A stretch of DNA of 64,000 nt from Tethya wilhelma (Eukaryota; Porifera; Demospongiae; Tethyida; Tethyidae): NCBI GenBank assembly GCA_964030475.1, contig CAXIPT010000049.1, positions 62,001-126,000 of the forward strand. The letters run 5' to 3'. A model generated the notes under the pieces. That model was not told the DNA's origin and did no database searches. It was given only the letters and a program-made list of their open reading frames with translations. This document shows, piece by piece, positions 22,125-31,884 of this stretch (positions are counted from its first letter, which is position 1; each line of letters begins with the position of its first letter). The position numbers were made by a program, and so were the translations under genes.

Positions 22125-22532
22125 TTAATGTTGTCTCTTAGGAACCGTATACATGCAGGAGTTATTGGTGTACAGTATCTCAGTAAGAGTTTAACTTCTT
22201 CTTCAGTATTCTTGTTCCTCTGTAGCAATGATCAAGCTGGCCATGATACCTGAAAATAATGTGTTTACTGTTCCTAAGGACTCGCTGAACAACTCTACAT
22301 CCAAACTTAGCGGTTAGTAACCAGCAACATTACACCATTTCATTTTCAATATCACTCCTCTACTGTTTACAGAGGTAGCTGATATTAATGTCGTCTCTTA
22401 GGACCCGTACAACATGCAGTGATTGGCAGGCTGTCCCTAAGGACTCGCAAGTCTCTATGAAAAATCAATCGACTCAAAACGAACAACTTTACATCCAAAA
22501 CTTAGGAGGTTAGTATCCATACCATTTCTTAT

Positions 22533-22579
22533 NNNNNNNNNNNNNNNNNNNNNNNNNNNNNNNNNNNNNNNNNNNNNNN
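22533..22579. other. Assembly gap (47 N)
   Basis: A run of N immediately 5' of the first readable exon of the transposase-like gene; upstream exons may be missing. Confidence 0.95.
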
Positions 22580-23585
22580 TGAAGGAACTAAGAATGTGGC
22601 GAAGACTATCAAGAAAATCGCCCAGGGTGCTAAGAAGTGGGAAGGTGTCAAATGGTTCAGAGAGCTGTCTGACAAATGTGCGTTTATACTTTTTGTTATA
22701 CTGATTTTATTCTTTGTACCGTACATTGCGTAGGCAAGAGTACCAAGACACATTTGTACTGGGTGATGAAGAATTGTGGAGGTGACTATAATGTTCTGCG
22801 ATCCAGTATCCTGAACATTGTACAGCATTACCAAGTAAGCTAAGCATTACCAAGCAAGCATGTACAGCATTACCAAGTAAGCATGTGAGCTGAATATTAT
22901 CACAAAATGTTACTGCTGTATTTTTCTGCTGTCCTTACATGTACAGGGGATCCACAACAATTGCCATTCTTCATCGTCCTGTCAGCAGCCTGGATATGTG
23001 TCCAACAAGATGACCATCACCAACCCTAGAGCTGCTCAGGAGTATGAGAAGAAACTTAGGTCGACTCTCATATTCCGCAATGCTGAATCGTTTTGTAGGG
23101 TATGTATTGTATTGTGTACATCACTCACCTATTTACAATGTATACATATGTGTTTATTCCTATATTTAGTGTTGTGATACGTTTTGGGTGGAGTCTTTTA
23201 ACCACCAGCTCCTCACATACCTCCCGAAACGTATTCACTTTGGTTCCTCAACATTCCGTATGCAGATGTTCTTAGCTGTGATGGATTGGGTATGTATAGA
23301 GCCACATTCTGATCACAGACTCAGTCTTGTTTGTTCATTTACATTTAGAATGAGAACAGTCAACGTGCATATACCAGTGAGAAGATGGTACTTGACATGA
23401 GGAGACCTGATAGGAGACTCCAATGAAGGCCTGTGTCAAGAAAACATACACGTTTGCAGATAGTATATGGAAGTTGTTCGTAAGCAAGAATGTACAAAAC
23501 ACTAGGTGAGTAAGTTACAGATGACAACATACAGTGATTTGGTACATATGTTAGCAAATACCATGAGTTTGAATCACACACACAC

Positions 23586-23616
<31 letters not shown>

Positions 23617-23744
23617 GGCCAGTGAATGATGAGAGTGACACCCAAGCAGATGATAGTGAAGATGATGATAATGACCTGAGTTTGGATGGGGAGCACTATG
23701 ATAGTGATGATGTTTTAGATGATGATATGGATAGTGACGATGAT
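22580..23744 (+). pseudogene. 3' half of a transposase-like gene with acidic tail (frameshifted)
   Basis: Exons 22580-22677, 22734-22834, 22947-23099, 23170-23289, 23349-23505 and 23618-23744 are joined by good GT-AG signals and consistent phases. Readable features: a basic first part (KTIKKIAQGAKKWEGVKWF), CGGDYNVLRSSI, a Cys/His segment (GIHNNCHSS, SCQQPGY), TNPRAAQEYEKKL, then the core CCDTFWVESFNHQLLTYLPK and FRMQMFLAVMDWNENSQRAY. This pattern (ESFN, PKRI.FG, LA..DWN) is typical of uncharacterised transposase-derived proteins repeated in sponges, cnidarians and fish. In exon 5 the frame meets TGA at 23424; the next frame continues (KKTYTFADSIWKLF), so there is a one-base indel or sequencing error. 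The last exon is almost pure Asp/Glu/Ser. The 5' half lies beyond the N gap. It converges on the minus-strand gene at 24182. Confidence 0.6.
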
Positions 23745-23950
23745 GTGAGTAAGATGATGTAATGTACATCCATAGACCATGCATCCCTTGCACGTACTTT
23801 GTTATTGTAGTTTATTCCATTCCCTTATTTCTGCATACACATAGGCATGAGATGGTGTCCTCTCAAAAGCGTCCGAAATCAAACACTACCAAACCGGCTA
23901 TTTTAATAGCCAACACTTTTCCAAAAGATTTCATCTCTTCTCTCACTGTT

Positions 23951-23987
<37 letters not shown>

Positions 23988-24055
23988 AACAAACACACAC
24001 ACACACACGCAAACAACCACACACACACGCAAACAAACACACACACAGGATTGTG
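23560..24055. repeat. Two (CA)n tracts, the first a splice acceptor
   Basis: CA runs at 23573-23617 (ending in the acceptor CAG of the acidic exon) and at 23951-24048, the latter with CACGCAAACAAA interruptions. Cys/Val- or Thr/His-rich ORFs through them are artefacts. Confidence 0.85.
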
Positions 24056-24181
24056 GATGATGAGAACAATAGACATGAATGGCGGCAATTTTGTTCCGAT
24101 TGGTAATACAACGAAAATGTCCAAGAGGATAGTGATATAATGTAAGTTATGTCTAGTCTAGTCCATCTACTATTATTACAA

Positions 24182-26437
24182 TTATGTGGCATCAAATGAT
24201 GAATGATAGTCAGTGTAGGGAACTCCCTCAGGATTAGGATAACAGTCTCTCACTTCCTGTATATGTAAACACATACAAATATAGCATAAAAATTTGGGGG
24301 TGGATTTACAAACGGTATTATGCACTTACGTCTATCACACACTTAGGTAAAATTTCCCTGTTATCACTAATGTGAGTTCGGAGTACCTTCCTCTCCAAAT
24401 ATTGATGGTGTCGCCACACGCCCAGTTCATTCAAAGTCCTCCAAAATTTTCGATACAGAGGGTATCTCTTGTGGGCATTGTGGAGGTTAGCTCTGGCTCT
24501 ATCAACAACAAAATTTGGAGGTGGAGCAGCTACACATGGTGAGCACAAACAGTGCTCACATGCGCCATCACCATCAAGAGTAGGAGCTGTACCATCATAG
24601 CCGTATATTCGTCCACTAACTCTACCACCACCTCTACCACCACGTCGGCCACCACCTCTGCCACCACGTCGGCCACCACCATCTCTGCCACTGCTAGCCG
24701 ATGGGCCACCACCTATACCACCACGTCGGCCACCACCTCTACCACTAGCACCACGTCGGCCACCACCATCTCCCCCACCACTAGTCGACGGGCCACCACC
24801 ACCTCCTCCATCCATAGTCGACGGGCCACCACTAGTCGATGGGCCACCTCCTCCATCATTAGTCGACGGGCCACCACTAGTCGATGGGCCACCTCCTCCA
24901 CCACTAGTCGACGGGCCACCACTAGTCGATGGGCCACCTCCTCCACCACTAGTCGACGGGCTACCACTAGTCGATGGGCCACCTCCTCCACCACTAGTCG
25001 ACGGGCTCGACAGGCCAGCACCATCTCCTCTACCACGGCCTCCGCTATCACTAGTTGACGGGCCATCTCCTCCACCACTAGTCGACGGGCCACCACCATC
25101 TCCTACACCAGTAGTCGACGGGCCACCACCATCTCTTCCACTGCTAGCTAACAGATCACCATCTCTTCCAACACTTCCAACACCACTTGTTCCTCCTAGA
25201 TGCATAACAGCCACTGCACCACCTATATACGTATGTAGTACACAAGACTATATAGTAGTCTACTCAGCTGATAATAATTTCTCTGCTCACCTGATGTCCG
25301 TCGGCGTTTTACTGGACTGCCTTCACACACTAATTCAATGCCATGCCATGCTCTGCAATATGCGCCAATGTCTTTCAAGACACTTGGGGATGGTGGCCTT
25401 TTATTGAAACTAACATACATCTGTGTTGTGCATTTTGTGATTCATTTTTACCTATGTTATTGGGCGAGCCGAAGCGAGCCCACCCTAGTGTGTTGAACGG
25501 CAATTTTGTTTGTTTGTTGTCGTTCGTTCTTCTAATTATTCGCATGCGCATTACCTATATAAGAACAATTGAACTATACGGTAGATCTATATGCCATGTG
25601 CCACGCCATGAATATTTTATGCCACGTGCAACATTTATATGTTCGAAGTGTTTTATAAAAATTTTAATGGATAGTCCTCATGAAAGAAGGCTCCAACGTC
25701 GAAGAGAACTCTACAAGGAGTATATGGAGCGCGAAACGCTTGAGGAAGAGAAGCCGAGAGAGATATAGTCAGTTTTGCTTGATATTTGAATTCATGACTT
25801 GAGTAGATAGTCAAGTTGTACGTAAATTCTCCTAATTGGATATAACATTACCACACAGGGAGGGAAAGAAGATCAGGAGAGACAGCCTCTCAAAGAGAAC
25901 GTAGGCTTGAGCAAGATAGGTCTCAGGCTGAGGACAGAAGATCAGGCCTGAGAGACAGTCTCTCAGACTGAACATATATAGGCTTGAGCGAGAGAGGTCT
26001 CGGGCTCGTGCAAGGAGGTCAGAGACTGATCTAACACCAGCATTTAATATTTGGGCAACCAGCTGTGATCCAAAAGATGAGAAAGTTTCACAAGGCAATA
26101 TCAGAAATTTCTCATCCCTGACCTGTGATATATGTTTGGAATGTTTTCCAAACCAGTCCTGTCTGTATCAGCTCAGCCCAATGGTTCTGTTGAGTCTAGG
26201 AGATGCTCTATGGACAAGAAGATTGACCATTGCGTAATCTATAGACCAACGGGTATCTTCGACTATTAACGACTTTTGTAACACTATAGTCTTAGTCTAT
26301 ATAGCCAGAGCTATCTCGCTTCGGCTCGCCCACCAATGCGTGCATTCCCCTAGTATGTATATATTATATTGAATCAATACCTCTAGTGTAGGACAGCTAT
26401 CACTGCTGTCACTGCTCTCAGAAGTGGTGGAAGTCAT
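24182..26437 (-). CDS. Gly/Arg-rich repeat protein with P2X7-tail-like C-terminus (4 exons, 384 aa)
   Basis: Exons in order of transcription: 26437-26381, 25420-25291, 25222-24330, 24256-24182; 385 codons with stop, phases 0, 1, 0 all consistent. Residues 1-19 are Ser/Asp-rich. Residues 20-62 contain SVLKDIGAYCRAWHGIELVC. Residues about 70-270 are a low-complexity tract of GGPSTSGG units passing into RGG-type repeats (GGRRGGRGGG), which in known proteins often bind RNA. The C-terminal part has Cys284, 287, 289 and 292 (CEHCLCSPC), then YPLYRKFWRTLNELGVW, DNREILPKCVID and, in the short last exon, EVRDCYPNPEGVPYTDYH. The REILP-C-V...VR..YPNP pattern matches the zinc-binding cytosolic tail domain of P2X7-type receptors and its many stand-alone relatives in invertebrates. 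No membrane segment is present, so this is not an ion channel. Intron 1 carries an inserted element (25454-26345). A broken inverted copy lies at 18620-19815. Confidence 0.75.
24620..25160 (-). repeat. Coding VNTR (GGPSTSGG / RGG units)
   Basis: Inside exon 3. Units of GTCGACTAGTGGTGG alternate with GGCCCATCGACTAGT, giving Gly-Pro-Ser-Thr repeats of variable number. The inverted copy at 19250-19620 has far fewer units, so repeat number changed after duplication. Long Ser/Thr- or Val-rich ORFs in other frames are shadows. Confidence 0.8.
25454..26345 (+). mobile_element. Element with GGGCGAGCCGAAGCGAG termini inserted in intron 1
   Basis: Left end GGGCGAGCCGAAGCGAG near 25462, right end CTCGCTTCGGCTCGCCC near 26328. 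The equivalent intron in the inverted copy (18958-19023) lacks it, which dates the insertion after the duplication. Inside, on the plus strand, a fragmentary arginine/glutamate-rich coding stretch starts at 25667 (MDSPHERRLQRRRELYKEY) and continues in pieces to a Cys-containing LTCDICLECF segment near 26140. Similar Arg-rich starts occur in large transposon proteins of sponges; the family is not clear. Confidence 0.65.
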
Positions 26438-26790
26438 GGTGAATTTTAGAAAACCACACTTGTGGGGGAAAATGACCATTTGTGCACTGTTGGCATTTAT
26501 TACCACGTGTTTCAGTGTATGGTAAAGGTTGGGGACGTTGCTTTTATGGCGGGATAAGATAGTTTTGTAAACCTGTGTGAATTGCCATCTTTTCAAATTT
26601 GAATCTTGGCGCTCAAGGTCAAAGTTCGCAACCGGGGATTTTTTATTTTATACTCTGCACTACTGGAAGTACTTCAGCATACGCGTGTACGCACATTCTA
26701 CGTAGTCTACGTAATATATACTCCACCTCCTCGTTTAAGGATGCAAACTTTCTGTCTAAGTCAACATAATATATACTCCACCTCCTCGTT
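26381..26790 (-). promoter_or_regulatory. First exon and 5' region conserved in both inverted copies
   Basis: Sequence upstream of the start codon (26438-26740) is nearly identical to 18620-18900 in inverted orientation. It is the presumed 5' UTR and promoter. A 35-bp segment AATATATACTCCACCTCCTC+GTTTAAG is directly repeated at 26711-26745 and 26767-26792, immediately before the satellite starts. No individual promoter element could be named. Confidence 0.45.
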
Positions 26791-26792
26791 TA

Positions 26793-27505
26793 AGTTGACA
26801 GTCAGTCAAAAGGACCAAGTTCTTCAACTGTACAGTGTGAAAAATCTTTTTAAGGCAAAATGTATCTTTTTTGTTGAAAGTGTATTTTTTGTCACAGAAA
26901 ATTTTTTAAGTCAATAGTCAGTCAAAAAGACTTTTTTTTTCTGTATTGTGAGAAAAGTTTGATTATCACATTGTTTTCACCTCAAGAAAATGTTTCAAGT
27001 GTTGGAAAAACTAACTAGTCACAAAGTGTTTCTTTTGTGCTAAAACATCTTTTCAAGGCAAAATATACCTTTTTTGCCAAAAGCGAATTTTTTGTCACAG
27101 ATAATTTTCTTAAGTTTATAGTTAGTTGAAAGACTAAGTTCTTTATCTGTACTGTGAGAAAACTTTGTTAATCACAAACAATGTTTTTCACTCAAGAAAA
27201 TGTTCGGAGTGTTGAAAAAAGCAACTATTCACAAAAGTGTTTTTTTTGTACCAAAAAATCTTTCTAAAGCAGAAGAAAGGTTTTTTGTAATAGATTACTT
27301 TTAGTCACAGAAAATTTTCTAAGTCGTTAGTCTGTCAAAAAATTGAAGTCATTTATCTGTGTTGAGAGAAAAGTTTTATCACATTGCTTTCACCTCAAGA
27401 TAATGTTTCAAGTGTTGAAAATAGTAACTTTTCAAAAAAAGTGTGTCTTTTGTGCTTAAAAATTTTTTCAAAACAAAATAAACTTTTTTTGTCAAAAGTT
27501 AATTC
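26793..27505 (+). repeat. Satellite block A (about 200-bp units, forward orientation)
   Basis: The array starts at TTAA|GTTGACAGTCAGTCAAAA. Each forward unit has the order TCACCTCAAGATAATGTTCC, AAGTGTTGAAAAAAGTAACT, TTTTGTGCTAAAAAATCTTT, CACAGAAAATTTTCTAAGTC, AAAAAGACTAAGTTCTTTAT, ACTTTGTTTATCACAAACAA. Unit length is roughly 180-212 bp with indels. No coding. Confidence 0.9.
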
Positions 27506-29197
27506 AAAAAATGTTTACTTTGCTTTGAGATTTTTCAGCATAAAAAAACACTTTTGTGTATAGTTACTATTTTCAACACTTGGAACAATATCTTAATATG
27601 TGAAACATTGTGCTAAGCAAAGTTTTTCACAGTACAGATAAAGAACTTAGTCTTTTTGACATACTATCGACTTAGAAAATTTTCTGTGACTAACACTATC
27701 TAGAGGTGAAAAAAATTGTTTGTGATAAACAAAGTTTTTTCACAATACAGATAAAGAAATTTGTTCTTTTTTACTGACTATCGACTTAGAAATTTTTTTG
27801 TAGGTGAAAAACATTGTGATAAACAAAATTTTCTCACAGTAGAGATAAAGAACTTAGGCTTTTTGACTAACTATTGACTTAGAAAATTTTCTGTGAATAA
27901 GAAATACACTTTTAACAAAAAACGTTCATTATGGCGTGAAAAGATTTTTAGCACTAAAGAAACACTTTTGTGAATAGTTACTTTTTTGAACACTTGGAAC
28001 ATTATCTTGAGGTGAAAAACATAGTTTGTGATAAGAAAAGTTTTTTCACAGCATAGACAAAGAACTTAGTCTAGTTGACTGTCTATCGATTTTGAAAATT
28101 TTCTGTGACAGAAAATTAACTTTTGACAAAAAAAGTTTATATTGTCTTGAAAAGATTTTTTAGCACAAAAGACACACTTTCATAAAAAGTTACTTTTTTC
28201 AACACTTGAAACATCTTGAAGTGAAAGCATTGTGATAATCAATTTTTTCTCACAGTACAGATAAAGAACTTAGTCTTTTTGACTGATTATTGACTTAGAA
28301 AATTTTCTGTGAATAGAAAACACACTTTTGACACAAAACGTTTATTTTGAGTTAAAAAGATTTTTTAGCTCAAAAAAACCACTTTTGTGAAAGTTACTTT
28401 TTAAACACTTGAAACATTATCTAAAAATAAAAAACATTGCTTGTGCTAAACAAAGTTTTCTCACAGTACAGATAAAAAACTTAGTCTTTTTGCCTGTCTA
28501 TCGACTTAGAAAATTTTCTCTGACTAAAAAGTACACTTTTCACAAGAAATGTTTATTTTTTAGGACAATAAAACACTTTTGTAAATAGTTACTTTTTTCA
28601 ACACTTGTAACATTAGTTTGGGGTAAAAAACTTTGTGTTAAACAAATTTTTCTCACAGTAGAGATAAAGAACTTAGTCTTTTTAACAAACTATCAACTTT
28701 GAAAATTTTATTTGACAAAAAATACGCTTTTTAGCAAAAAAGGTTTATTTTCCCTTGAAAAGACTTTTTAGCCCAAAAGAAACACTTTTTTTAAAAGTTA
28801 CATTTTTCAACACTTGGAACATTATTTTAACGCTAAAAACGTTGTTTGTGATAAACAACGTTGTCTCACTGTGCAGATAAAAAACTGTGTTTTTGACTGA
28901 CTCTCGACTTAGAAAATTTTCTGAGACTAAAATATACATTTTTAACAAAAAAATTTTTTAACTTGAAAAGATTTTTTAGCACAAAAAAAACACTTTTGTG
29001 AGTAGTTACTTTTCCCAACACTTGGAACATTATTTTTAGGTGAAAAACATTGTGATGAACAAAGTTTTCTCACTGTACAGATAAAGAACTTAGTCTTTTT
29101 GACTGACTGTCAATTTAGAGTAAATTTTTGGTGACTAAAAATCTTACTGACTATCGATTTAAAAAATTTTCTGTGACTTAAAAATACACTTTTGACA
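27506..29197 (-). repeat. Satellite block B (reverse orientation)
   Basis: The same unit as block A in reverse complement, from the switch near 27505 to the switch near 29198. It includes distinctive variants such as AACGTTGTTTGTGATAAACA near 28845 that recur in mirrored position at about 33680-33700. Confidence 0.9.
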
Positions 29198-30388
29198 AAC
29201 AGACTTAGTTATTTATTTGAACATTTTAAAAACTTTGTTTATCACAATGTTTTTTATTTTTAGAGAATGTTCCAAATGTTGAAAAAAGTTACTGTTCATA
29301 AAAGTGTTTAAAAAATCTTTCAAAGGGAAAAAACGGTTTTTTTTCAAAAGAGCTTTTTCTAGTTACAGTAAATTTTCTAAGTCGATATTAAGTCAAAAAG
29401 AATAAGTTCTTTATTTATACAATGAGGAAACTTTGTTTATCACAAACAATGTTTTTCACCTCAAGATAATGTTTTGAGTGTTAAAAAAAGCAACTATTCA
29501 CAAAAGTGTTTCTTTTGTGCTAAAAAATCTTTTCAAGGCAGAAGAAAGGTTTTTTGTCAAAAGATTATTTTTTAGTCACCGAAAATTTTCTCTAAGTTGA
29601 CAGTCAGTCAAAAAGACTAAGTTCTTTATCTGTACAGTTAGTAAACTTTGTTTATCACAAACAATATTTTTCACCTAAAGATAATGTTCCAAGTGTTTAA
29701 AAGGTAACTTTCAAAGCAAAATAAACATTTCTTGTTAAAAGTGTATGTTTTAGTCACAGAAAATTTTCTAAGTTGATAGACAGGGAAAAAGACTAAGTTT
29801 TTTATCTGAGAAAACTTTGTTTATCACAAAACAATGTTTTTCATTTTTTAGATTATGTTCCAAGTGTTTAAAAGGTAACTTTCACAAAAGTGTTTCTTTT
29901 GAGCTAAAAAATCTTTTCAAGTAAAAATAAACGTTTTATGTCAAAAGTATGTTTTCTATTTACAAAAAATTTTCTAAGTCAATAATCAGTCAAAAAGACT
30001 AAGTTCTTTATCTATGAAGTGAGAAAATGTTGCTTATCACAAACAATGCTTTTCACCTCAAGATAACGTTCCAAGTGTTAAAGAAAGTAACTATTCATAA
30101 AAGTGTTTCTTTTGCTCAAAAAATGTTTTCAAGGTAAAGTAAACTTTTTTTGTGAAAAATGTTTATTTTCTAGTCACAGAAAATTTTCTAAGTCGATAAT
30201 CAGTCAAAAAGACTAAGTTCTTTATCTATGAAGTGAGAAAATGTTGCTTATCACAAACAATGCTTTTCACCTCAAGATAACGTTCCAAGTGTTAAAGAAA
30301 GTAACTATTCATAAAAGTGTTTCTTTTGCTCAAAAAATGTTTTCAAGGTAAAGTAAACTTTTTTTGTGAAAAATGTTTATTTTCTAGT
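29198..30388 (+). repeat. Satellite block C (forward), ending in a near-perfect tandem duplication
   Basis: Forward units. The last two (about 29970-30175 and 30180-30388) are almost letter-identical, unlike their neighbours, and the block stops at the single N at 30389. The same unit type occurs in reverse at 40440-40870, also duplicated. Confidence 0.9.
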
Positions 30389-30389
30389 N
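30389..30389. other. Single-N join between satellite and gene core
   Basis: Satellite on the left, unique coding sequence on the right. The 5' exons of the plus-strand gene starting at 30456 are missing, consistent with an unresolved gap. Confidence 0.6.
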
Positions 30390-30455
30390 ATTCAGGTATA
30401 ATTGGTCGTCTATAAATGATCAGGAAAGAATCATGTTTAATTTTTTGTTCTGCAG

Positions 30456-30795
30456 TGAAGAAACTTACAATGTCAAAATACTTCTTGCTATTATGGATCA
30501 CAACAGTCACATTAATAGGGGCTATAGGCAAGGTGCTAATGAGAAGCCAGGACAGTATGCAAGAAGATTCCGAAGAAGATCTAATCGTTGGGATGTCGTT
30601 CGTGTGAAGGAGAAGAAAGAATATGTATATATCCCAGAACTGCTTGCTATGATATTTAGACACAGAGAGGAGCTTGGGCCACCTCTTCGAAGAATTGCTA
30701 GAAAAAGGCGAAGTGGTTCATCCATTATCACTCCTTTGTCACCACCAGACACTGACAATATCGTTTCTTCAAAGAAAAGCCGTTTTATTTCATAG
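30456..30795 (+). CDS. Terminal exon of a transposase-like gene (5' part missing)
   Basis: The acceptor TTTTTTGTTCTGCAG ends at 30455; the exon then reads in one frame to TAG at 30793-30795. Motifs: EETYNVKILLAIMDHNSHIN, then RRFRRRSNRWDVV, KKEYVYIPELLAMIFRHREE and a basic Ser-rich tail ending SKKSRFIS. The LLAIMDHN...R.Y pattern parallels FLAVMDWNENSQRAY in the gene at 22580-23744, so the two are probably distant members of one family. The intact reading frame and clean acceptor suggest a functional 3' end, but upstream exons lie beyond the N at 30389. Its stop is only 53 bp from the stop of the convergent gene at 30849. Confidence 0.6.
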
Positions 30796-30848
30796 TAACT
30801 TTACATTCATATATATAAAATTATTATACTGTGATGATGGCATCAAAA

Positions 30849-31723
30849 TTAGTACTCCCTAAATCCCATGTATGTTCCAGATGGAGATGGGTACCACCTA
30901 CGTATGGCCAACACAACACATGATGGAACCACTCGTCTAACACCTTGTCCAAGATATCCATGGGTCATGAGTATATATTGTCTATATGCAGCTTTACGAT
31001 AGCTGGCTGGTGAATAGTCAACTGGATCTGCTCTGATGTCCACTCTCTGTAATATGGCAAGAGTTAAGATGAGGTGGTGAACACAGCCAATAAAAAAACT
31101 TTCATAATTGGTGACACAATGTGTCTTGCGACAGCAAACATTTTCAACAGCAGTGTCCATTTCACGACAATTTTTGCAAATACACCAAGACGGTACTGAA
31201 TTGTCTGGGGGTGGGCTCCCAGGTTGTCCAGGCCCAGGGTTGTCAGAGGAATCCATCATACTCTTGGCCAATGCAACCCCTCCATGTCCACACAGCATGC
31301 GGGTACATAAACTTTGAAGTTGTTCTTTTGAGAGACCACCTATAAAAGTCTGTGAATTTAGAGATATAGAGGGTACCCAGTCTAGTATAAAAACATTCTT
31401 TCCTTTTTGTTTACCTCCAATTGCACAACCTCGTTTTCTAGAGTTGCTGAATGGGCTGGTTGTTGTTGCAAACGATTTTTACATGCCTTTCTCCTTGTGC
31501 CACATTTGCAGCTGTCAGTGCATTGAACCTTGGCTGTCTTGCAAGGACATTTGCCTATCCTCTGGCAAGTATTCTTGCAGTTACATGTCTATTATTATGG
31601 CAACAAAAAACAAATATTGTGTCATGCAAGTTGGATTGCTAAGGCTACAACTAAACTTACTTGTTGTTGAGTACTGCTGTCTGTGGAGGGTTCTTCAACC
31701 CTTGTGGCTTGAAGAGAGGCCAT
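30849..31723 (-). CDS. P2X7-tail-like zinc-binding protein with Cys-rich N-terminal motif (3 exons, 245 aa)
   Basis: Exons in order: 31723-31661, 31588-31415, 31349-30849; all introns phase 0, 72 and 65 bp, with GTAAGT/GTAAAC donors and ATAG/CACAG acceptors. Exon 1 is a 21-residue polar leader. Exon 2 (22-79) is dominated by CNCKNTCQRIGKCPC, CTDSCKCGTRRKACKNR, a CXC-like cysteine cluster seen in other transposon-associated proteins. Exon 3 holds the P2X7 cytosolic-tail type domain: SWCICKNCREM with Cys135, 137 and 140; VCCRKTHC with Cys151, 152 and 157; SYRKAAYRQYILMTHGYLG; VRRVVPSCVVLAIRRWYPSP and SGTYMGF at the C-terminus. It has no membrane segment, so it is a soluble stand-alone version. 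It is flanked by satellite on both sides and converges on a transposase-like exon. The function is unknown; zinc binding is inferred from the family. Confidence 0.8.
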
Positions 31724-31884
31724 AACTATCCTTTCAAGTTTTATATGTAAACAAACTCCACGTGGTCGCACATTTTTTATACACGCATACTGTTATACGC
31801 AAACCACATTCCAGACGGGCACATTATGGCTTCACTACGCGGTGTAAATTACTACGCGTACAACTTCCGTGCAATAGCACCTTT
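31724..31884. other. Short 5' region of the P2X7-tail-like gene, before satellite resumes
   Basis: About 160 bp that must hold the promoter. CACGTG occurs near 31760 and CG-containing words are denser than in the satellite. The array resumes near 31885 with AATGAAAAACTTTGTGATAA. Confidence 0.4.

Larger units (their letters stand above)
20821..22532 (+). repeat. Degenerate tandem repeat of an exon-like unit, split by two MITEs
   Basis: Four diverged units share the order GATGTTAATGTCGTCTCT, then GTGATTGGCA, then a CAATCGACTC-AAA segment, then AACTTTACATCCAAA, then a donor-like AG|GTTAGTA and ACATTATACCATTT. They begin near 20820, 21060, 22130 and 22380. The units look like duplicated exons with flanking intron, now decayed; only the first has an extended open frame (SDWQDVLTEDLPLVSFKPVD). 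Any relation to the transposase-like gene downstream is unproven. Confidence 0.5.

Noticed and set aside
24530..25099. Long Ser/Thr-rich ORF (+) and Val-rich ORF (-) in the VNTR
   Set aside because: Overlapping frames of the Gly/Ser/Pro coding repeat of the minus-strand gene; the Gly-rich frame alone connects to conserved exons.
24182..31723. P2X ion-channel gene
   Set aside because: Both proteins match only the cytosolic tail domain; no transmembrane helices or extracellular ATP-binding part is encoded nearby.
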